From the NCBI GenBank assembly GCA_964468435.1, contig CAYXVE010000053.1, positions 1-32,409 of the forward strand: a DNA stretch of 32,409 nucleotides, given 5' to 3'. Positions within the stretch are counted from its first letter, which is position 1. The number at the start of each line of letters is the position of its first letter. Below the pieces are notes generated by a model. It ran no database searches, was not told the DNA's origin, and was given only the letters and a program-made list of their open reading frames with translations. Shown in pieces: positions 1 through 7,457 of the stretch. Made by a program: the position numbers and the translations under genes. Source of the stretch: JBCCTX01 sp964468435. GTDB taxonomy: Bacteria; Bacteroidota; Bacteroidia; J057.

Positions 1-347
1 TCCGCCTCGCTGGGCAGGCGGTAGGTCTGGCCCGTCTGCTGGTTCAGCTTTTTGAGAAAAGCTTGACAGTCGTCCCAGGAGACACTTTCTACCGGGCGGT
101 CGGGGCCCTTGAAAACTGACGGATTCTTACCCATCACCGCCTGCCACAGCGCCTGGGTGACCGGGTAGCGGCCCAGGTAGAAGTCCGGGACGGTGACGGG
201 GTGGAGGGGTTTTTCTCTGTCAGCGGCCTCCGCATCGGCCCCGCCCATCTGGAAGGGGCCGCCGGGGATGTGGACCATGATGAAGGGGTGGCCGGCGTGC
301 TCCTCGACAAATGAGCCTTCTCGTAAAGTATGAAGCTTATTTTTCAT
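1..347 (-). CDS. FGE-sulfatase (SUMF1-like) domain protein, N-terminal part
   Basis: The first 115 codons of a protein that continues beyond the left edge. It starts with ATG at 347 and reads MKNKLHTLREGSFVEE, then FIMVHIPGGPFQMGG, FYLGRYPVTQALWQAVMG, NPSVFKG, RPVESVSWDD and YRLPSEAE. This order (IPGG.F.MG, PVT..LW.AVMG.NPS.F.G, PVE.VSW.D...F, YRLP.EAE) is diagnostic of the formylglycine-generating-enzyme/sulfatase-modifying-factor fold. The catalytic cysteines lie outside the window, so true FGE activity cannot be judged. In bacterial conflict systems this C-type-lectin-like fold often serves as a binding module instead. The ATG overlaps the stop of the TIR-LRR-Roc gene by 11 bases (337-347), so the two are probably translationally coupled and act together. 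There is no signal peptide, so a cytoplasmic location is expected. Confidence 0.9.
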   Translation of the reverse strand, partial: MKNKLHTLREGSFVEEHAGHPFIMVHIPGGPFQMGGADAEAADREKPLHPVTVPDFYLGRYPVTQALWQAVMGKNPSVFKGPDRPVESVSWDDCQAFLKKLNQQTGQTYRLPSEA

Positions 348-3009
348 GGGTAGGCTCAATAATGCGGCGTAATTCCTGAACAATGCGCCACCAGGCTTCG
401 TCTCGCTTGGGGCGCGACTCGATGGAGGCGATCCAGCCTTCGTCTTTGCCGGCCCCTTGTTTGAGGGTGAACCAGGTGTCTTTGAGGTCGCAGGCCCGCA
501 GGAAAATGGGGACCACGGCGGCCGTTGTGGAGCGCTTTTGCGCGATCTCCAGTTCTACTTCGTGGATGTAGGGTACATTCATAAAGGCCGGACTCAGCAT
601 AAGCAGGATGATGTCGCTGTCCTGCAGTTCCCGGCGAATTACCTGATCCCAATTCTGACCGGGCAGAATCTTGCGGTCGTACCAGGTTTCCAGCAAGCCG
701 CTCTGGCGTAAATTGGCGAGGTGCTCGTCCAGTTCCTGTCGGTATGTCTCGTCTTGAGAGGAATACATAAAAAAGAGCTTCTTCTTCCGGCCCCGGTCAC
801 GGGTGGGCGTTTGGAAGAAGTCCACACCAAGCTCTTCCAGGCCATCGAGGTTGCGCCAGCGCTCTCTGTACCAGCCTTGCGGCTCAAAATCGAGCTGATG
901 CAGATAGCGGGCATCCTGGAGGTCCTGACCAATTTGGGCAAGCAAGCTGCGCACCCGCTCAAAGAATTCCCGCGCTCGACCGCCGTAAAGGTTGAGCAGC
1001 ACCTGATGATTCTCCCAATCCTCCTGCACATGAGCAAAACTCATCTCTGGGCCGGTGGGGTCGTGGAGAATGACGTTGCTTTTCCACATCAAACGGGTTT
1101 GGATGGGACCATTTCCGAAAACCACCGGAAAAGGAGCATCAAAGAGGTTCTGGGGCTTTTGCAATGCCACAATCAACTTACTCACCATGCCCGCCGGAAT
1201 GAAAGGATCGAAACGGAAACGAACCCGAAAGGCGGGCTCCCGTTTCAGGTGTCCCGGAAGCGGAAGGTTATCATCCAGCAGGGCGGGAATGATGTACTCG
1301 GTTTCGCCGAATTCATTCTGCTTGGAAAAACAAAGCTGATAGCCCTCCATCAGGGCGATGAAACGCTGCTGCTCGGCCTCAGTCGTCCCGGGCCACACGT
1401 CGCCAAAGTACAGCGGATTGAGCTGCCCGTGCCGGATGTGGGGCGAGCCGAGCACCTGATACATGACCTCCTTGACCCAGATGGGGTTGATGACGATCCA
1501 ATCTCTGAGGGCGGGGTGCTCACCGAAGTAAATTACCGTGCCGATGCGGTCGAGGATGCGCAGCCAGGCCCGGGCATCGCGCTCCTCGATCTCCTGCTTT
1601 TGGCAGATAGCGAGGTACTCGGCCATGTCGAGGTAGTGCTCGCTTTGCCGAGCCTCCAGCTCGGCCTTGACCGCCATCCAGTTCTGCGGGTAGCCGTCGG
1701 TGAAAACCTCGGGGCTGATCCCTGGCAGCGCTTTTTGGATCGCCTGTTCCAAGTCCTCAAACTTGTCCAGGGTCTCACAACTGATGGCCACGAACTCGGG
1801 ATAGAGGTTGGGAAACAAGTCGCGCAGCACCCGCTGATCGACCGGGTGGGGGTCGAGATCGGTTTTGTTGACCACATGGATGACGGGGCTGTGCTTTTTG
1901 TCGTCCTCATCATAGCTGTAGGCATTGACCATGCTCAGCCAGTAATGAAAGCCAACGTAGTCGTCTTTGCTGGGCAGGTCGTCGCAGGCGGTCACAAAGA
2001 GGTACAAGGACTTGCGGCTGCAAAAGAGTTGCTGGATTTCGCGGTGCTTGCCTTGTCCGCCAAAGTCCCAGATATGCAACTGAAAGTCGATAGGCTCCTC
2101 CAGTTGCGTCAGCTCGGGCGGCAGGCCTTTCAGGTCCAGGCGCTCAATGTCGAGGGTCTCGGTGCGCTCATGAGGCAAAGGCAGGGGTGCTTTTTTGTCC
2201 TGTAGCCGGATGCGGATAGAGCTTTTGCCTACCTCGCCATTGCCCACCAAGATCAGCTTGGCCTCGCGCAGCGGAATCTTTTCCTGTGTCTGCAAGGCTT
2301 GCAGATAGGCCAGCACGCTTTCGGCGGCATTGGCCCGATCTCCACCGGGGATAACTTCTTTGGGCAGGTTTTGGATGGCGGTTTCGCCCAAGAAAAGGGA
2401 CTGAAGCGCCTCCGAATAGCCCAGGCTATCGGGGAGCTCCTTGAGGGGATTGTTGCGCAGGTCCAGCTGCCGCAAGGCCGGTAAGCGGTCGCCCCAGTCA
2501 ATGGCCTCCAGCTTGTTATCATTTAGCAAAACGCGCCGGAGCTTATGGGAGCCTGCTGGCAGGACAAGTTCTCGCAATTGGCAAGCGCTGAGATCTACTT
2601 CCTCCAGATCCGAGAGCGCCTCCGGCAACGAGAGACTCGCTAGCTCTTTGTTTCCACTCGCATTCAAGCGCGCCAAGCCCGTCATCCCCGACAGATCCAG
2701 GCGATGCAACCCATTCTCACTCACATTCAACCCCCGCAAATCCCCTGGCGCAAAGCCGTCCAGCGCCAGCAATATTGCCCATTTTTCATCATTCAGGCCG
2801 GTTTTGGCAAGGTTGAGGCCGATGAGGCGCTCGCCGTCGAGCTGGTACTTAGGGGTGTCGGTTTTGTAGGCCATCAGGCCGCCGAGGGGGTCGTGGGGGC
2901 GCACGGGCGCGGGCTCGAAGACCGGGAGGTTGAGCAGGGCTTGGATGCGTTCGATGATGGGTGGCATAGGCAGGAAGCAGTGGGGAACATGGACAACAAA
3001 ATTAGGCAT
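337..3009 (-). CDS. TIR-LRR-Roc-COR GTPase, NLR-like protein
   Basis: About 890 residues. Numbering here is from a TTG at 3021; more likely starts are ATG at 3009 or at 2967 (MPPIIERIQALL). Residues about 65-225 are leucine-rich repeats (LRQLDLRNNPLKELPDSL). A Roc GTPase follows, with P-loop GNGEVGKSS (260-268), G3 DFGGQG (319-324) and G4 NKTD (385-388). Residues about 440-740 fit a COR domain. The C-terminus, about 746-890, is a TIR domain (LFFMYSSQDE, WYDRKILPGQNW, ELQDSDIILLMLSPAF), with E823 in YIHEVELE as the likely NADase glutamate. The LRRs should sense, Roc-COR should switch and dimerise, and TIR should be the effector that consumes NAD or signals. A defence or conflict role is inferred from the architecture and from the overlapping FGE-domain gene. 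No signal peptide. The gene is GC-rich like the rest of 1-6090. Confidence 0.93.
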   Translation of the reverse strand: MPNFVVHVPHCFLPMPPIIERIQALLNLPVFEPAPVRPHDPLGGLMAYKTDTPKYQLDGERLIGLNLAKTGLNDEKWAILLALDGFAPGDLRGLNVSENGLHRLDLSGMTGLARLNASGNKELASLSLPEALSDLEEVDLSACQLRELVLPAGSHKLRRVLLNDNKLEAIDWGDRLPALRQLDLRNNPLKELPDSLGYSEALQSLFLGETAIQNLPKEVIPGGDRANAAESVLAYLQALQTQEKIPLREAKLILVGNGEVGKSSIRIRLQDKKAPLPLPHERTETLDIERLDLKGLPPELTQLEEPIDFQLHIWDFGGQGKHREIQQLFCSRKSLYLFVTACDDLPSKDDYVGFHYWLSMVNAYSYDEDDKKHSPVIHVVNKTDLDPHPVDQRVLRDLFPNLYPEFVAISCETLDKFEDLEQAIQKALPGISPEVFTDGYPQNWMAVKAELEARQSEHYLDMAEYLAICQKQEIEERDARAWLRILDRIGTVIYFGEHPALRDWIVINPIWVKEVMYQVLGSPHIRHGQLNPLYFGDVWPGTTEAEQQRFIALMEGYQLCFSKQNEFGETEYIIPALLDDNLPLPGHLKREPAFRVRFRFDPFIPAGMVSKLIVALQKPQNLFDAPFPVVFGNGPIQTRLMWKSNVILHDPTGPEMSFAHVQEDWENHQVLLNLYGGRAREFFERVRSLLAQIGQDLQDARYLHQLDFEPQGWYRERWRNLDGLEELGVDFFQTPTRDRGRKKKLFFMYSSQDETYRQELDEHLANLRQSGLLETWYDRKILPGQNWDQVIRRELQDSDIILLMLSPAFMNVPYIHEVELEIAQKRSTTAAVVPIFLRACDLKDTWFTLKQGAGKDEGWIASIESRPKRDEAWWRIVQELRRIIEPTHEK

Positions 3010-3039
3010 TCCCTGCCACAATCACAACCCGGGCTTTTG

Positions 3040-3309
3040 TCATTTTGGGGCTTGATGAGGGATTGGCGGGAGACCGGGGCCGGATTGCGCGCTTTGCCAA
3101 CCCTTTTTCCAGAAATCCGGCCCAGCATCGGTGATTTGCCCTTTGACCAAGGCCCTATTGGGCAGGCTGCGCAGCAGCACATTGGCGGCTTCGATGGCCT
3201 GTCCCTGCTCATCTACTACCCGTCCGGTCAGCTGAGCCAGCAAAGAGAAATGGGATAGCCAAAAGCAGGAAAAGCAGCAAATGCAGATCAGATAGGGGAA
3301 TAATTTCAT
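3040..3309 (-). pseudogene. Truncated TonB-receptor/carboxypeptidase-regulatory N-terminus
   Basis: An 89-codon frame. It begins with a clear Sec signal peptide (MKLFPYLICICCFSCFWLSH ending in LLAQ), followed by LTGRVVDEQGQAIEAANVLL and LVKGQITDAG. That is the start of the carboxypeptidase-D regulatory-like fold found at the N-terminus of Bacteroidota outer-membrane receptors. Right after ITDAG the family pattern (G.F.F..L..G.Y) is lost, the residues look like out-of-frame GC-rich sequence, and the frame stops about 90 residues into what would normally be a protein of many hundreds. The TIR-LRR-Roc gene starts within about 20-30 bases downstream. I read it as a receptor gene whose body was lost when this region was rearranged. 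A functional secreted one-domain protein is possible but less likely. Confidence 0.65.
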
Positions 3310-3461
3310 GACGGGAATGAATGAAAAGTGATCAAGTAATTGGCTGGGTCAGTCCCTGCTGATGAGGCAAACCTACGCTCTCGATCAGATCATTGCCCTT
3401 ACCATTGTTTGAAGGTGGGTTCTCATTGACCGAAGCGCGGACTTGGCCAATCAGCGCCGAA

Positions 3462-3487
3462 AAGGGGGACATCCTCGTGTCCCCCTT
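3462..3487. repeat. REP-like palindrome
   Basis: A perfect 10-bp inverted repeat, AAGGGGGACA and TGTCCCCCTT, around the 6-base loop TCCTCG. It lies between the receptor remnant and the epimerase stop at 3522. It shares the GGGGACA/TGTCCCC core with the palindrome at 4551-4578, which suggests one family of repetitive extragenic palindromes. It could also act as a transcription terminator for the flanking minus-strand gene. Confidence 0.6.
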
Positions 3488-3521
3488 CTGCGCAGGGTGA
3501 TTGAAAATAGATTTTCCTTGA

Positions 3522-4463
3522 CTACGCGCCAGCGTAGCGGGCCAGGGTCTCGGGCAAGGGCCGGAAGCTTACGCCCAGGTCCGCTTGAGCCCGCTCATTC
3601 TGATACACGAGCGCGGGCTGCCCCACCGCGGGCTGTTGATTGAGCATCAGCGAAATATCTGATATCCGGTAGCTTTCGCTCGACAAGAGGTAGTGTTTGC
3701 CGTGCAGATTGGGGCGAATGGCGGCCTGGTAAACGGCTGCCGCAACATCTTCCACGTCCACGTTGGCCCAGTACACATCCTTTTCATAAAGCATTTCGAG
3801 AAATGGATTGGGAGCGATCCGGTTTTTGAACAGGTACTGCAAACCCATCGAGGTGGAGTCTTCCCGCTTCGACATCGCCATGCCCAGCACGCCTACCGGC
3901 GAAACGGTCGTGATCTCAAAGCCGGGATCAGGGTGATCAGCAATGAATTGATCAACAGCCTGATGGGCCAGGAACTTCGCTTGCGCGTACGGGTGGCTCT
4001 CTTCACTGAAGTAGAAAGGATCCGCTTCAGTGATGGTGTCACCTTCGGCTTTGCCGGCTGGCAATAGGGGAAAGTCGGTATTCACCGCCGCCACCGAGGC
4101 GATGAATACTACCTTCTTCACGGATGGCGTTTCGCTGACCACCTGTAGGAAATTCTCCGTGCCTTTGATGGTGGGATCTAGCAAGTCCCGCTGCGGGTCT
4201 TCCACCTCCAATTGGAAGGGTGTGCCGCCGTGTACGAGGATGTCGCAGCCGGTGGCAAAGGCTTTCAACTGCTCGAGGTGCTGCACGTCGAGTGGGGCGA
4301 GTTCCAGGTTCTCCGCGTGGGGCAGCGCGGACAGGTGCGCGTATTTCGCGCTGTTGGAAATGTCGGTGGCCGAGACTTTGACCCGGTAACCGTTTTCCAA
4401 AAATTGTTTGGTGACATAACTGCCGATGAAGCCGGCGCCACCGATGATACCTACTGTTTGCAT
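3522..4463 (-). CDS. NAD(P)-dependent epimerase/reductase (extended SDR)
   Basis: 313 residues. The N-terminus MQTVGIIGGAGFIGSYV carries the Rossmann motif GGAGFIG (residues 8-14) expected of extended short-chain dehydrogenases. S123 in FIASVAAV and Y159-x-x-x-K163 in HPYAQAK form the catalytic triad. The length and the VSPVGVLG and NVDVEDVAAAV segments resemble the dihydroflavonol-4-reductase/aldehyde-reductase-like branch more than nucleotide-sugar epimerases. It would reduce or epimerise a small carbonyl or alcohol substrate with NAD(P)H in the cytoplasm; the substrate cannot be read from sequence. The ATG at 4463 is the natural start. It lies 111 bases downstream of the sulfotransferase stop, and the REP palindrome fills part of the gap, so cotranscription is uncertain. 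Confidence 0.88.
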   Translation of the reverse strand: MQTVGIIGGAGFIGSYVTKQFLENGYRVKVSATDISNSAKYAHLSALPHAENLELAPLDVQHLEQLKAFATGCDILVHGGTPFQLEVEDPQRDLLDPTIKGTENFLQVVSETPSVKKVVFIASVAAVNTDFPLLPAGKAEGDTITEADPFYFSEESHPYAQAKFLAHQAVDQFIADHPDPGFEITTVSPVGVLGMAMSKREDSTSMGLQYLFKNRIAPNPFLEMLYEKDVYWANVDVEDVAAAVYQAAIRPNLHGKHYLLSSESYRISDISLMLNQQPAVGQPALVYQNERAQADLGVSFRPLPETLARYAGA

Positions 4464-4550
4464 GATGTTATTTGTTAAAGTGAAACAATGGGCCGCAGGG
4501 TGCGACCACTGAAAAGGGAAAAAGGGTGCAATTTATTTTGTAGGCTTTCC

Positions 4551-4578
4551 GTGGGGACACGGCATGCCGTGTCCCTAC
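4551..4578. repeat. REP-like 28-bp palindrome overlapping a stop codon
   Basis: The left arm GTGGGGACACGGCA and the right arm TGCCGTGTCCCTAC form a 28-bp dyad with one G-T mismatch and no loop. The TAG stop of the sulfotransferase gene (complement of 4575-4577) is inside the right arm. The sequence is the type of GGGACACGGCATGCCGTGTCCC palindrome that recurs in many bacterial genomes. The element probably inserted at, or supplied, the end of the gene. Confidence 0.7.
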
Positions 4579-5210
4579 TCGGTAGCCGCGTTCACCAATT
4601 CCCAGAATTCTTCTCGGTTGTTGGTGCGGGGGAATTCCGTGGCTGGAACCGCTACGTTCAAAAACTGGCACAAGGGCGCCCAGCCTTCTTTGACCTGGTA
4701 AACCAGGAGTTGCTCCGGCGGAATCAGATCCCGGACGGCTTGGTTGTGGGCTTCATACCGCTCGGCCAGGCCCTCAAAATCCAGGCCCATGGGAAAGCCT
4801 GACTTCCCAATCGCCTTTACCACCATATCGAGCCACTCCCGCACGGGCGCGGGGGCTTTTTCCCGATCGGCCAGCAGTTGGTAGATGGTAGAGCCAAAGC
4901 TTTCGGCCCATGACTCCTTGCTGCGGTGGGTGAGAATGAACCTGGCCTTGGGATAGGCGGCATACAGCTCCTGGTAAAAGGCCGCGGTAGGCCAATCTAC
5001 GGCACTCTGCATTCCTGCATAAATGGCGTCAAAGTTGGGTGGCTGCTGCAGGGCCTCATTCCACAGGGGCAGTTGCACGGGCATGTTCTGCGCCACACGT
5101 TCCATGTGGTGGCAAGGGCCCAACTCCAGGCTTTCCAGTGCGGTCTTTAAGGAATAGGTCCCGGTTCTGCCCAGGCCCAGTCCAATGACTTTCAGTTCCA
5201 TCTTCATCAT
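4575..5210 (-). CDS. Sulfotransferase family protein (Sulfotransfer_4-like)
   Basis: 211 residues. GLGRTGTYSLKTAL (residues 12-25) is the 5'-phosphosulfate-binding loop of PAPS-dependent sulfotransferases, in the G.GRTGT.SL.. form typical of the Sulfotransfer_4 group. ARFILTHRSKESWAESF (about 89-105) is the 3'-phosphate-binding strand and helix, with R96 and S97 as ligands. It should transfer sulfate from PAPS to a hydroxyl or amine of a small molecule or lipid; the acceptor is unknown. The start MMKMELKVIGLG is clear, although M4 would serve equally well. Its stop codon lies inside a REP-like palindrome, so the last residues may have been altered by that element. It is followed on the same strand by the epimerase gene. 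Confidence 0.88.
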   Translation of the reverse strand: MMKMELKVIGLGLGRTGTYSLKTALESLELGPCHHMERVAQNMPVQLPLWNEALQQPPNFDAIYAGMQSAVDWPTAAFYQELYAAYPKARFILTHRSKESWAESFGSTIYQLLADREKAPAPVREWLDMVVKAIGKSGFPMGLDFEGLAERYEAHNQAVRDLIPPEQLLVYQVKEGWAPLCQFLNVAVPATEFPRTNNREEFWELVNAATE

Positions 5211-5313
5211 GTTATGAATTTTATGTTATGAATTTTCTGTAATCGGATGTTAAAATTCCCATGACAGTTATCAGGCAACTTGCTATCACCTCACAACCGT
5301 CATGGTGGCAGGA

Positions 5314-6090
5314 TCAATTCCCGGCTTCCTGCATCGCCGCCCGCGCCTTCTCGGCTCGTTCTTTGGCCTCTTCCATGCCCATGGCCACCGCCCGGTCGTA
5401 GTATTCCACCGACTTGGCGTAGTCCTTGGTGACCATGTAGTACTCGCCCATGCTGTCGTAGGCATTGGGTTCGTTGGGGGCTAGTTCGAGGTATTTCTCG
5501 AGGGCGGCCTTGGCTTTGTCCATCTCTTCGAGGTCCATGTAGTTGTAGCCCAAAGAATTGTAGGCACCGCCGTATTCGGGGCGCAACTCCAGGAGGCGCA
5601 TCAGGTGCTGGACAGACGCTTTCGAGTCTTTGCTGATCCAAAAAGCGGAGATGGCTGCCAATTCGTGTGCTTGGGCGGTGTTGGGGTAGGCGGCGGTCAG
5701 CGAGGCCATGAAGGGGGCGGGATCGGCTCTGGGGTCTTTCTCCAGAGCTTGCAGAGCTTTGCGCACAATTTGCTCGCCTTGGTTGAAGCCCGCCGGGTCA
5801 ATGGCCAAAGCCGGCTTGATGAAGGCAGCGGCTTCTTCGTATTGCCCAAAAGACGTTGCTGTCATGGCGAGATAAGCATGAGCCATGAAGAAGTTGGGGT
5901 CCGTTTCCACTGCGGCTTTCATCTCAGCGATAAAGTCGGGGATATTGGCGTTTTCGGCGGCTTGCAGGCCCTTGACGTACGCGGCTTTCGCCGCTTCCGA
6001 TGTAGTAGAAACGGGCAGTAGCAGTTCCTGCGCCACCAAGTAGTGAAAACCGCCCAATAGTAGGGCAATGGATAACATTAGATTTTTCAT
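5314..6090 (-). CDS. Secreted TPR-repeat protein
   Basis: 258 residues. The signal peptide MKNLMLSIALLLGGFHYLVA ends at a plausible A-Q cleavage site. TPR-like helix pairs follow: AAKAAYVKGLQAAENA, NFFMAHAYLAMTATSFGQYE, then GGAYNSLGYNYMDLEEMDKA and NAYDSMGEYYMVTKDYAKSV near the C-terminus. The product is probably a periplasmic binding or scaffold protein with no enzymatic motif. It is the last GC-rich gene before the composition change (hand count 35 G+C of 60 at 5461-5520). Upstream there is AT-rich sequence and then a scar of truncated genes, so its original promoter neighbourhood may have changed. Confidence 0.85.
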   Translation of the reverse strand: MKNLMLSIALLLGGFHYLVAQELLLPVSTTSEAAKAAYVKGLQAAENANIPDFIAEMKAAVETDPNFFMAHAYLAMTATSFGQYEEAAAFIKPALAIDPAGFNQGEQIVRKALQALEKDPRADPAPFMASLTAAYPNTAQAHELAAISAFWISKDSKASVQHLMRLLELRPEYGGAYNSLGYNYMDLEEMDKAKAALEKYLELAPNEPNAYDSMGEYYMVTKDYAKSVEYYDRAVAMGMEEAKERAEKARAAMQEAGN

Positions 6091-6158
6091 TGTTAGAAAT
6101 TAATTTTAAAAAAATATTTTAAAAAAAATGGGATTGTTTTTTGGTTATGTAGTTATCT

Positions 6159-6176
6159 GACAATCTTAAAATTGTC
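6159..6176. promoter_or_regulatory. Dyad GACAAT-N6-ATTGTC upstream of the TPR gene
   Basis: Perfect 6-bp arms separated by CTTAAA, about 70 bases upstream of the TPR protein start at 6090 in AT-rich DNA. The spacing suits a repressor or activator site, but no regulator is identified and short dyads occur by chance in such sequence. Confidence 0.25.
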
Positions 6177-6384
6177 CGATATTAAACAGTAAAATACGTG
6201 TAAAATCTGTTGTGTTTTCATTTGGTTTTTTTGATTACCTTCTTAATGTAGATAAAAACCTTGCTGTTGCAAAGGGATTTCTTCCCAAAGTGCGGTTTGA
6301 GTTTCCGAAGGCTTTTTGTTACCTCGTTGTTATGGCATTAAGAATGATGTATCTTTATATGTGTACTATAGCTAAGTTCCGATT

Positions 6385-6483
6385 ATGGTAGAAAACCCTA
6401 TAAAAATAATGGTTGTAGAGGATGAAATGCTGATTGCTGCTAAAATGTATCCGTCTGAGCAAAGACGGATACAGTACACCTGA
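6385..6483 (+). pseudogene. Response-regulator N-terminal fragment
   Basis: ATG at 6385 opens a 32-codon frame starting MVENPIKIMVVEDEMLIAAK. This is the first strand of a CheY-like receiver, with the two acidic residues of the Mg site (ED) in place, as in LytTR-type Bacteroidota regulators. The resemblance ends at codon 20 or 21. The remaining codons are read through the palindrome at 6446-6473 and then antisense to the cupin, ending at TGA 6481-6483. The phosphoacceptor Asp and everything downstream are missing, so it cannot function. It is one half of a scar with the cupin fragment. Confidence 0.7.
6446..6473. repeat. 28-bp palindrome at a gene-gene junction
   Basis: Perfect 11-bp arms TGTATCCGTCT and AGACGGATACA around the loop GAGCAA. 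The element sits exactly where the response-regulator similarity (plus strand) ends and the cupin similarity (minus strand) ends. Its size is similar to the two REP-like palindromes at 3462 and 4551 but its sequence differs. It is likely a repeated element that mediated, or marks, the junction. Confidence 0.7.
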
Positions 6484-6724
6484 AGGAATCACCACCACGG
6501 AGCTTGCATAAAGTTTTCTCCTCTCACCGTCAATAACTAACTCAAATTCTCCTTTGAGCAGATTTACAACCTGCTCATGGGGATGTGAATGTTCCGGGAG
6601 CAAAGCCCCTTGAGTTATATTCCAGTAAGCCATCGTCATGCGATCTGAGTGTATAAACTTACCGTAAAACCCTGGCATAACCTCGCTTTGACTTAATTAA
6701 TCAAATTTGTAAAATGGCATCATG

Positions 6725-6732
6725 TATTTTTG
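6725..6732 (+). promoter_or_regulatory. Candidate Bacteroidota -7 box for the alpha/beta hydrolase
   Basis: TATTTTTG matches the TAnnTTTG consensus and lies 14 bases before the ATG at 6746. A TTTG at 6706-6709 could be the -33 box, but the spacer is only 15 bases and the leader would be very short. This is a weak call. Confidence 0.3.
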
Positions 6733-6745
6733 GTAAATTTAGTCA

Positions 6746-7399
6746 ATGAATCTAAATATTGTTTATGCTATACCCGGCATGGGTGTAGACCATCGCATCT
6801 TCAGTAAATTGAGTATACATGATTTTCATCCAGTAAAGTGGTTGGAACCTCATCAGGACGAGTCCCTTGACTCGTATGCTCAACGCATGCTCGATCAAAT
6901 ACCCGGTTCAGATTTTATACTGATGGGTTTTTCATTGGGTGGAGTCGTTGCCCAGGAAATGTGTCGATATCGCAAATTTCGGGGACTGGTCCTGATTTCC
7001 AGCATCATAAGACCTGATGAACTGTCTTTTGCGCTCAAATCTATGCAAATCTTACCCTATTACCGCCTGAGCAGCGGTAAATGGCGCATTTTACTTCTGC
7101 CAATTTGGGGCAAGTTGTTCGGAATCACAGATCAGGAAGAAATTAAGCTATTACAGGATATGTTTGGCGGCTTCACCGATAATTATCGATTCTGGGCTAT
7201 AGATCAGCTTATTCATTGGCGTGGGAGTAAAAATATAGGTCTCCCCCCCACCTTGCGATTACACGGCACACAAGACCCACTTTTTCCTGCCCCAAAGGTA
7301 GATCAAGCTCTATTCATTGACGGAGGAGATCACTTGATGATATATCGAAAGGCCACAGAAATCAGCATGCATATTCATGCATGGATAAATGAATTATAA
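6746..7399 (+). CDS. Alpha/beta hydrolase
   Basis: 217 residues, starting MNLNIVYAIPGMGVDHRIFS, where the PGMGVD segment is the oxyanion-hole region. The nucleophile elbow is GFSLGG with S63. The acid is probably D177 in LHGTQDPLFP, and the histidine is H196 in GGDHLMI, so the Ser-Asp-His triad is complete and ordered. The size is at the small end for the fold and the lid (residues about 90-155) is short. It is a cytoplasmic esterase or lipase-like enzyme of unknown substrate. It is divergent from the truncated cupin and is the first intact gene on the AT-rich side of the scar. A TAnnTTTG box lies just upstream. Confidence 0.87.
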   Translation: MNLNIVYAIPGMGVDHRIFSKLSIHDFHPVKWLEPHQDESLDSYAQRMLDQIPGSDFILMGFSLGGVVAQEMCRYRKFRGLVLISSIIRPDELSFALKSMQILPYYRLSSGKWRILLLPIWGKLFGITDQEEIKLLQDMFGGFTDNYRFWAIDQLIHWRGSKNIGLPPTLRLHGTQDPLFPAPKVDQALFIDGGDHLMIYRKATEISMHIHAWINEL

Positions 7400-7457
7400 G
7401 TTCATTCACATAGAGCTATTTACAAATTATCGATGTGTAATCGCACCTGGACAGCTC

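Larger units (their letters stand above)
6355..6678 (-). pseudogene. Cupin-domain protein, truncated by a palindrome
   Basis: A 107-codon frame starting MPGFYGKFIHSDRMTMAYW. Residues 24-43 match cupin motif 1, G(x5)HxH(x)nE(x)nG, with H30, H32, E35 and G43 (LLPEHSHPHEQVVNLLKG). Cupin motif 2 begins (VVVIPSG, P65 and G67) but breaks off at residue 68, before its histidine. From there the frame reads through the palindrome at 6446-6473 and then antisense to the response-regulator fragment, giving a nonsensical tail. A normal member of this small one-domain family is about 110 residues, so around 40 native residues are gone. The metal site should be incomplete and the product probably does not fold. 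Confidence 0.72.

Noticed and set aside
721..2205. 494-codon open frame on the plus strand inside the TIR-LRR-Roc gene
   Set aside because: It is antisense to a protein with complete P-loop, GTPase, COR and TIR motifs; long antisense frames are expected in GC-rich coding DNA, and its translation shows no domain.
3693..4478. Several plus-strand frames opposite the epimerase gene
   Set aside because: They are shadows of a gene with Rossmann and YxxxK motifs; low-complexity translations and no start context.
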